From Candidatus Thorarchaeota archaeon SMTZ1-83 (GTDB taxonomy: Archaea > Asgardarchaeota > Thorarchaeia > Thorarchaeales > Thorarchaeaceae), in the NCBI GenBank assembly GCA_001563325.1, contig LRSK01000007.1, positions 1 through 8,936 of the forward strand: a stretch of 8,936 nucleotides of DNA, written 5' to 3'. The notes under the pieces were generated by a model. The model saw nothing but the letters and a program-made list of their open reading frames with translations. It was not told the DNA's origin and made no database searches. A program made the position numbers and the translations under genes. Of the stretch, positions 6,001 to 8,936 are shown piece by piece (positions within the stretch are counted from its first letter, which is position 1; every line of letters begins with the position of its first letter).

Positions 6001-8936
6001 GGAAGCTTGCCGTACCCGAGTACCAAGTCGAACCAGTGGGGTCTACTAGTTTAAGTGACATCGTTGAACCTGGAACGCCCGAACACCAGAACTGAAATGC
6101 GATGTCCTGACCGACTGAGAATACTCCATTAGGTGAAAAGGGTCCTCCACTGGGCCCCACTAGAGTGTCAAGGACGTGATTGTTGTCTTGAAACTTGATC
6201 TTCCATGATCCATATTCGTTAACAGCATTGCTGCTTATGGTAACCGTTCCGCCGAAACAACTCCAATCTGAGTTGAGCGCCTTCTCTGCTCCTGAAGGAC
6301 TTATGACTTGCGTTGGTATCCACTCACCCTCTGGATATGAGATCTTAATCCGTACTGCTTCAATCTCTGGTGGTGGAGAAACCATCACATTTGCGGTCCA
6401 TGTCGCAATACTCCCATTCGAAACAGAGAAGGTGGTTCCCAGAGAATGATCGTCTGCGTAACTCCACCCACTCTTCGTCACAGTTTGTGAAACTCTAACT
6501 CCAATTGTAATTGCAGATGTAGAGTTCGTGGTAAACTGGAACCCAGTCGTGTCAATCGAGCCAGTCTGGGCAGGTACTTCTGCCCCCAGAGAGTAGAAGC
6601 TGGATGGGTCATTCTGGTTTCTGAATTCAGCAAGAATCCATTCTACTGATTTGCTCACATTCAATACGCGCACTTCATCGATTCTGCCGTCAAAGTACTG
6701 ATCTCCCCGACCAATGTTGAGGGAAGAGGCGGTAGCATCAATAGGTCCCGTGTTGTCAAAGAACCCCCTTTGAACGCCATCTACGTAGATGTAGGTGCTT
6801 ACGCCGTCGTAGACTCCCACGACATGATACCACCTGTACATGTCCTTATTTGTGTCAGACACCCATGTACGTGAGTCCGCATTCATCTCAAACGAGAATC
6901 TCCTACTTGCGTCCCAGTCCTGAAAGAGTGCGTATGACATGTCCTTCTGCGCAATTCCAGAACCCCATTGAGGTGCAGTGTCCTCGCTGAGGAATGCCCA
7001 GGCCTCAATTGTCATCGTGTTTCCTGCGATGGTGAGGCTAGGCCCGTTGCCACAATTGATTGTATCATCTGTCCCGTCGAATAGCATGGCATTGCCGATT
7101 GGGCCGCTTATTCCAAACGTAGGATTGCCTGCATCTGTTCCATGATTGACATTGGTTGTTGAATCCTTGATAGCTCCACTACCTCCGGCAGTTTCTCCTA
7201 GATGCCAGACCCCCATATAGTCTTGATTCCAAACCTCAGTCGGGCTCTCCTGATTTGGTGCCTGTGGATTGCCATAGTACATCATTAGCCTGGTGTCATC
7301 TGTGGACGAGAGATTAGTCTTGACCCATGCGACCAGATGTGCGTGGGTGGAGTTGTAGTTCTGGTCAAAGAGTTCTATCTCGTGTGGCAAGACTGCAGTG
7401 TCAGACTTGAACATAATATCGCCACCGTCCGCTTGGACATCTACCCTCAAATCAGTGTCATAGATGTTTACTAGGAGTGGAAAATCTTGTAGGTATGCAT
7501 CAACTTTCGTATGGTCAACGACAATGTCCTTAGTATACTCGAATTCTATAGTCTGTACACTTGTTTCTGCTCCAAAAGAGTAGAAACCGGCTGGATTGTC
7601 TTGGTTACTGTGTTCAGTCGCAATCCACTCAGGTGAGAGTGCCAGCTTGGCAACACGCACTTCATCCGTGTTTGCAGTGGACCAATAGCCAATGGTACCA
7701 CCAACCTCACTACGGAAAGCGCCTATATAGAAGGACTCTGACTCGTCAAGACTACCATAACCTGTAATATCAATTGGAGAATTGGGGTCTTCTGCTCCAT
7801 CAATGTATAGCCGAAGATTGTTCCCGTCTCTTACCATAGAAACATGGTGCCACAAATTGTCACCGTAGGTTGAAGTCGCGAAGATGGTCTTCGCTACGGT
7901 ATTGTCGTCAATCTCTGCCATCAACAATCCTGGACCTGATTCTATGCTAATTCGATATCTCTTGGCCATAAGCACAGCACCTTTTCCAGCAAGAACTCCC
8001 ATGTCCACACCGTCATACTTGAACCACAGGGAGAGTGAGAAATCATTAGAACCCACATTCAACGAAGTATCATTCCCACAGTGAATGTAGTCCTGTGTAT
8101 TGTCGAAGTCGATACTGCCATCAATCTGTCCATCTACTTGATCTTCAGATTGCAGATTATACCCCTCCCCGTGATTCAGGTTAGAGGTCGAATCGTAGAG
8201 CGTTCCAGTTGGGTCTTCACTCAGATGCCAAACACCTACATATTTGGAGCCCCAGACTCCGGCTGAGTCCTCTTGATTCTCGATCGAGGGATTGCCATAA
8301 TACATCGTGATTACAGTGTCAGTCGATGATAGAAGGTCTGCCTTCACCCACGCAACTAGATGTGCATGGCTGGCGTTATGCGACTGCTCGAAGATTTCTA
8401 TCTCATGAGCGAGAATGGACCCACCAGACTTGAATATGATATCATCACCATCTGGCTGGACATCAGTGCGGAGGTCCGAGTCATAGAGTTCGATAAGAAC
8501 AGGAAAGTCTGTCAGGTCTCCTGAAACCTGATTGTGATCAATAGTTATGTCCTTCTTATAATCAAACTGAACAGTTTCACCAAAACTCTCTTCGGTTCCT
8601 ATAGAGTAGAAAGTCGAGGGGTCGTTCTGGTTGCTGAACTCTGTGAGTATCCAATCGGAAGAACGAGCAACTCTAGAAATGCGGACTTCATCCAACATAC
8701 CATCGAACATGTAGTCTCCGGACGGACTGCTTCGACCATTCAGCCTGAAATTGCTGCCGGTTTGGAAAGTATCTATGCCGTTTATGTCCCCGTAAGTGGT
8801 GGACTTGTCATCTACCCCATCGACGTATACTGTAGAAGCACCAGCACTACTTTCATCAAATACGAAGACGACATGACGCCACTCGGTGTCCATCAATGGA
8901 GTAGTTGCTTCAACACCGAATTGGGGGCCGTTGGAG
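1..8936 (-). CDS. Giant multidomain surface protein (LamG / DUF2341 cassettes plus Ig-like repeat array), partial at both ends
   Basis: Bases 8935 down to 2 give 2,978 consecutive sense codons; no start or stop lies inside, so both termini are missing. The frame was followed across the window and codon phase was rechecked at every domain boundary, with no frameshift or broken module found. Order by residue: LamG C-terminal part 1-119; DUF2341+LamG cassettes 120-458 and 459-792; beta-rich spacer 793-930; split Ig-like domain 931-981 and 1335-1381, enclosing a third cassette at 982-1334; Ig-like repeats R1-R15 at 1382-2970; start of another repeat at 2971-2978. LamG domains are typically carbohydrate- or protein-binding jelly rolls, and Ig-like arrays typically form stalks, so an extracellular adhesin or surface-recognition role is inferred. 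Numerous N-x-S/T sequons support an external location. Signal peptide and membrane or wall anchor would lie outside the window. An archaeal source, possibly Asgard, is a guess from style. The coding status is very secure; the function is inferred. Confidence 0.95.
2..25 (-). repeat. First residues of a further Ig-like repeat (R16), cut by window edge
   Basis: Residues 2971-2978 (AQLVNDAP) follow the closing strand of R15 at the position where each earlier repeat opens (compare TTLNLADPP and TLLAEP). This suggests that the array continues beyond base 1. Only eight residues are visible. Confidence 0.4.
26..2671 (-). repeat. Ig-like repeat array, longer class with aromatic C-terminal signature (R8-R15)
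   Basis: Eight repeats, residues 2089-2970. Boundaries: R8 2342-2671 (110 aa), R9 1988-2341 (118), R10 1670-1987 (106), R11 1352-1669 (106), R12 1025-1351 (109), R13 698-1024 (109), R14 362-697 (112), R15 26-361 (112). They share the strand plan of R1-R7 but most have a W or equivalent followed by an aromatic pair near the end: QKYYDRV in R8, PFYAN in R9, PFYAN in R10, FFYAN in R11, PYYLP in R12, PYYAD in R13, PYYTD in R14, PYYQN in R15. Each then closes with a strand such as ITLYVVERS or VLVTVTQRE that opens the next repeat. Reading by eye, 28 N-x-S/T sequons fall in these eight repeats. The copies are highly diverged, so no recent slippage or recombination is evident. Probable extracellular stalk. 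Confidence 0.7.
2672..4792 (-). repeat. Ig-like repeat array, shorter class (R1-R7)
   Basis: Seven divergent beta-sandwich repeats, residues 1382-2088. Boundaries: R1 4469-4792 (108 aa), R2 4178-4468 (97), R3 3884-4177 (98), R4 3590-3883 (98), R5 3251-3589 (113), R6 2966-3250 (95), R7 2672-2965 (98). Shared pattern: an opening T-x-hydrophobic strand, a G-x-x-x-x-hydrophobic strand ending in D-x-D or similar (LTFLDLDSG, LHWIDIDHSG, LNYVDIDNS), a central G(N/D)G-x-Y-x-hydrophobic strand (YGNGTYLVTID, SGDGTYSVTID, LGNGRYSITID), a G-x-(H/Y)-x-hydrophobic strand, and often a final SYQAKT / NYQAGT / NYQFGY motif. Family assignment below 'Ig-like' is not possible by eye. The array lies directly after the split domain and is likely part of a stalk. 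R5 is atypically long, with an insert around EPNAPLDGDPITGLD. Confidence 0.7.
4793..4933 (-). other. C-terminal half of the interrupted Ig-like domain
   Basis: Residues 1335-1381 (47 aa), containing YSLSENITLDGTAQEGVWYI, then TAQYTDDG, HKAGTFTRSFVVTHG. These look like the last strands of a beta sandwich: a G-x-W-Y-x-x-x-A-x-Y strand and a final strand ending in an FVVTHG linker. Standing alone the piece is too short for a domain. Joined to residues 931-981 it gives a continuous, full-size domain. It leads straight into repeat R1. Confidence 0.55.
4934..5992 (-). other. DUF2341 + LamG cassette C3, apparently inserted in an Ig-like domain
   Basis: Residues 982-1334 (353 aa). DUF2341 motifs are FAFPYSHRKDLTIDH, DFPVLIDIYDTDLR, DGKDIAFACGD, SHEIELFDQSFNSTHAHL, IAWVK and MYYDNP (near 5696-5713). 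LamG motifs are YLGVWHLSE, YEDSSLYKHHGQ, YDLIDCGDSP, QITMEAWVW, NWHHIVAVYDG, MRTYIDGVQDP, GFWIGH and GFIDEVRLSTVSRSEAWIE, closing with TEFRNQNNPGGFYAVGAEE. It is slightly longer than C1 and C2, with an expanded segment around DHVYGIMNHKGWSDGYSLFM. It is separated from C1/C2 by the spacer and half an Ig-like domain, and sits between two sequence pieces that read as one fold when joined. Confidence 0.9.
5993..6145 (-). other. N-terminal half of an Ig-like domain interrupted by cassette C3
   Basis: Residues 931-981 (51 aa). The motif order NGVFSVGQDIAFQFWCSG, then MSLKLVDPTGSTWYSG, looks like the first strands of an Ig-like or bacterial/archaeal beta-sandwich domain (GD-x-hydrophobic-x-F, then a DP-x-G-x-x-W strand). 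It stops abruptly at TASFQGE, where the FAFPYSHRKD start of a DUF2341 domain takes over. The missing strands appear after the cassette at 4793-4933. Together the halves make 98 residues, the same size as repeats R3, R4 and R7. Confidence 0.55.
6146..6559 (-). other. Beta-rich spacer domain between cassettes C2 and the split Ig domain
   Basis: Residues 793-930 (138 aa). It has no LamG or DUF2341 motifs. It is rich in Ser, Thr and alternating hydrophobic residues, as expected for beta strands, with segments such as AITIGVRVSQTVTKSGW, TTFSVSNGSIATWTANVMVS and AVRIKISYPEGEWIPTQV. The C-terminal part (PSG ... GGTVTISSNAVNEYGSWKIK, then FQDNN) resembles the following split domain (DPTGSTW ... ENITLDGTAQEGVWYITAQY), so it may be an uninterrupted relative of that fold. 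It contains one cysteine (DWSCFGG). I cannot assign a named family. The similarity to its neighbour is by eye only. Confidence 0.5.
6560..7561 (-). other. DUF2341 + LamG cassette C2
   Basis: Residues 459-792 (334 aa). The DUF2341 half contains YTKDIVVDH, DFPLLVNIYDTDLR, DGGDIMF, PHEIELFDQNYNSTHAHL, VAWVK and MMYYGNP. The LamG half contains YMGVWHLGE, DSTTNVNHG, GNAMLFDGTDDTINCGNG, TMTIEAWAF, RWYHVVGVYDG, TYIYVDGVQRG, LNIGRG and FDGRIDEVRVLN, closing with EWILAEFRNQNDPSSFYSLG and AEV. It is the most canonical LamG of the window. Matches to C1 are clear in protein but broken up at synonymous positions in DNA, so the duplication is old and the fold has been kept under selection. C2 ends against a beta-rich spacer instead of another cassette. 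Confidence 0.92.
7562..8578 (-). other. DUF2341 + LamG cassette C1
   Basis: Residues 120-458 (339 aa). The DUF2341 half opens with YKKDITIDH and contains DFPVLIELYDSDLR, DGDDIIF, AHEIEIFEQ, HAHLVAWVK and MYYGNP (near 8288-8305). The LamG half begins at GVWHLSE with a DSTSNLNHGEG motif, then DYIHCGND, LWHHVSMVRDG, LRLYIDG, and the closing TDEVRVAKLALSPEWIATE plus NQDNPAGFYSFGAE. The pairing of DUF2341 with LamG is common in archaeal and bacterial surface proteins; DUF2341 has no assigned activity. Compared with C2 and C3, the LamG core here is the most divergent: it has SLWFKYDG where the others have EAW, and VRDG where they have VYDG. C1 follows C0 directly and leads directly into C2 with no linker domain. 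Domain identity is confident; the ligand is unknown. Confidence 0.9.
8579..8935 (-). other. LamG/ConA-like domain, C-terminal part (module C0, truncated by window edge)
   Basis: Residues 1-119 of the visible protein. The late LamG strands are recognisable: a TEWRHVVFVFDE strand followed by TVYVDGVDD matches the family pattern W-x-H-V-x-V-x-D ... Y-x-D-G. The closing block LDEVRISRVARSSDWILTE, then FSNQNDPSTFYSIGTEE, is the same terminal sequence type that ends the three complete cassettes downstream. A DUF2341 half probably precedes it beyond base 8936, as in those copies, but that is inference. Such domains usually bind glycans or protein ligands; no specific ligand can be read from the sequence. 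Confidence 0.85.

Noticed and set aside
6195..6449. Plus-strand open frame of 84 codons opposite the spacer domain
   Set aside because: The minus frame shows strand-like alternation and stays open into conserved domains on both sides. The plus product has no supporting motif.
1..8936. Possible intergenic or non-coding region, because only short start-to-stop frames are visible
   Set aside because: The long minus frame lacks both ends in the window, which hides it from start-to-stop listing. Its translation contains repeated known domain motifs throughout.

Overview
The whole window lies inside one gene. Read on the minus strand, with codons occupying bases 2-8935, it translates without a stop into 2,978 residues. 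Neither the start nor the stop codon is present, so the protein is longer still. No other gene, RNA, promoter, terminator, mobile element or CRISPR array can be supported. The short open frames on the plus strand, and in the other minus frames, are shadows of this reading frame.

The protein is a giant, modular, probably secreted or cell-surface beta-sandwich protein. From N to C terminus (high to low coordinates) it contains: the C-terminal part of a LamG/concanavalin-A-like domain (8579-8935); two tandem DUF2341+LamG cassettes (7562-8578 and 6560-7561); a beta-rich spacer domain (6146-6559); an Ig-like domain split into two halves (5993-6145 and 4793-4933), with a third DUF2341+LamG cassette (4934-5992) between them; and a run of 15 divergent Ig-like repeats of 95-118 residues (26-4792), with the start of a sixteenth at 2-25. 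The repeats fall into a shorter group (R1-R7, mostly 95-98 residues with two or three longer members) and a longer group (R8-R15, 106-118 residues). The longer group usually carries a C-terminal aromatic signature such as PYYAD or PFYAN.

The most likely role is adhesion or recognition at the cell surface: LamG-type domains would act as binding heads near the N-terminal side, with the Ig-like array as a long stalk. The modules seen are non-enzymatic folds, and no catalytic motif was recognised. Many N-x-S/T sequons fit a glycosylated external protein.

The organism is probably an archaeon. Giant LamG/DUF2341 proteins with Ig-like arrays of this style are familiar from Asgard lineages such as Thorarchaeota and from some other uncultured archaea. 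That assignment comes from protein style alone, because the window has no ribosomal, tRNA or other marker gene; a bacterial source cannot be excluded.
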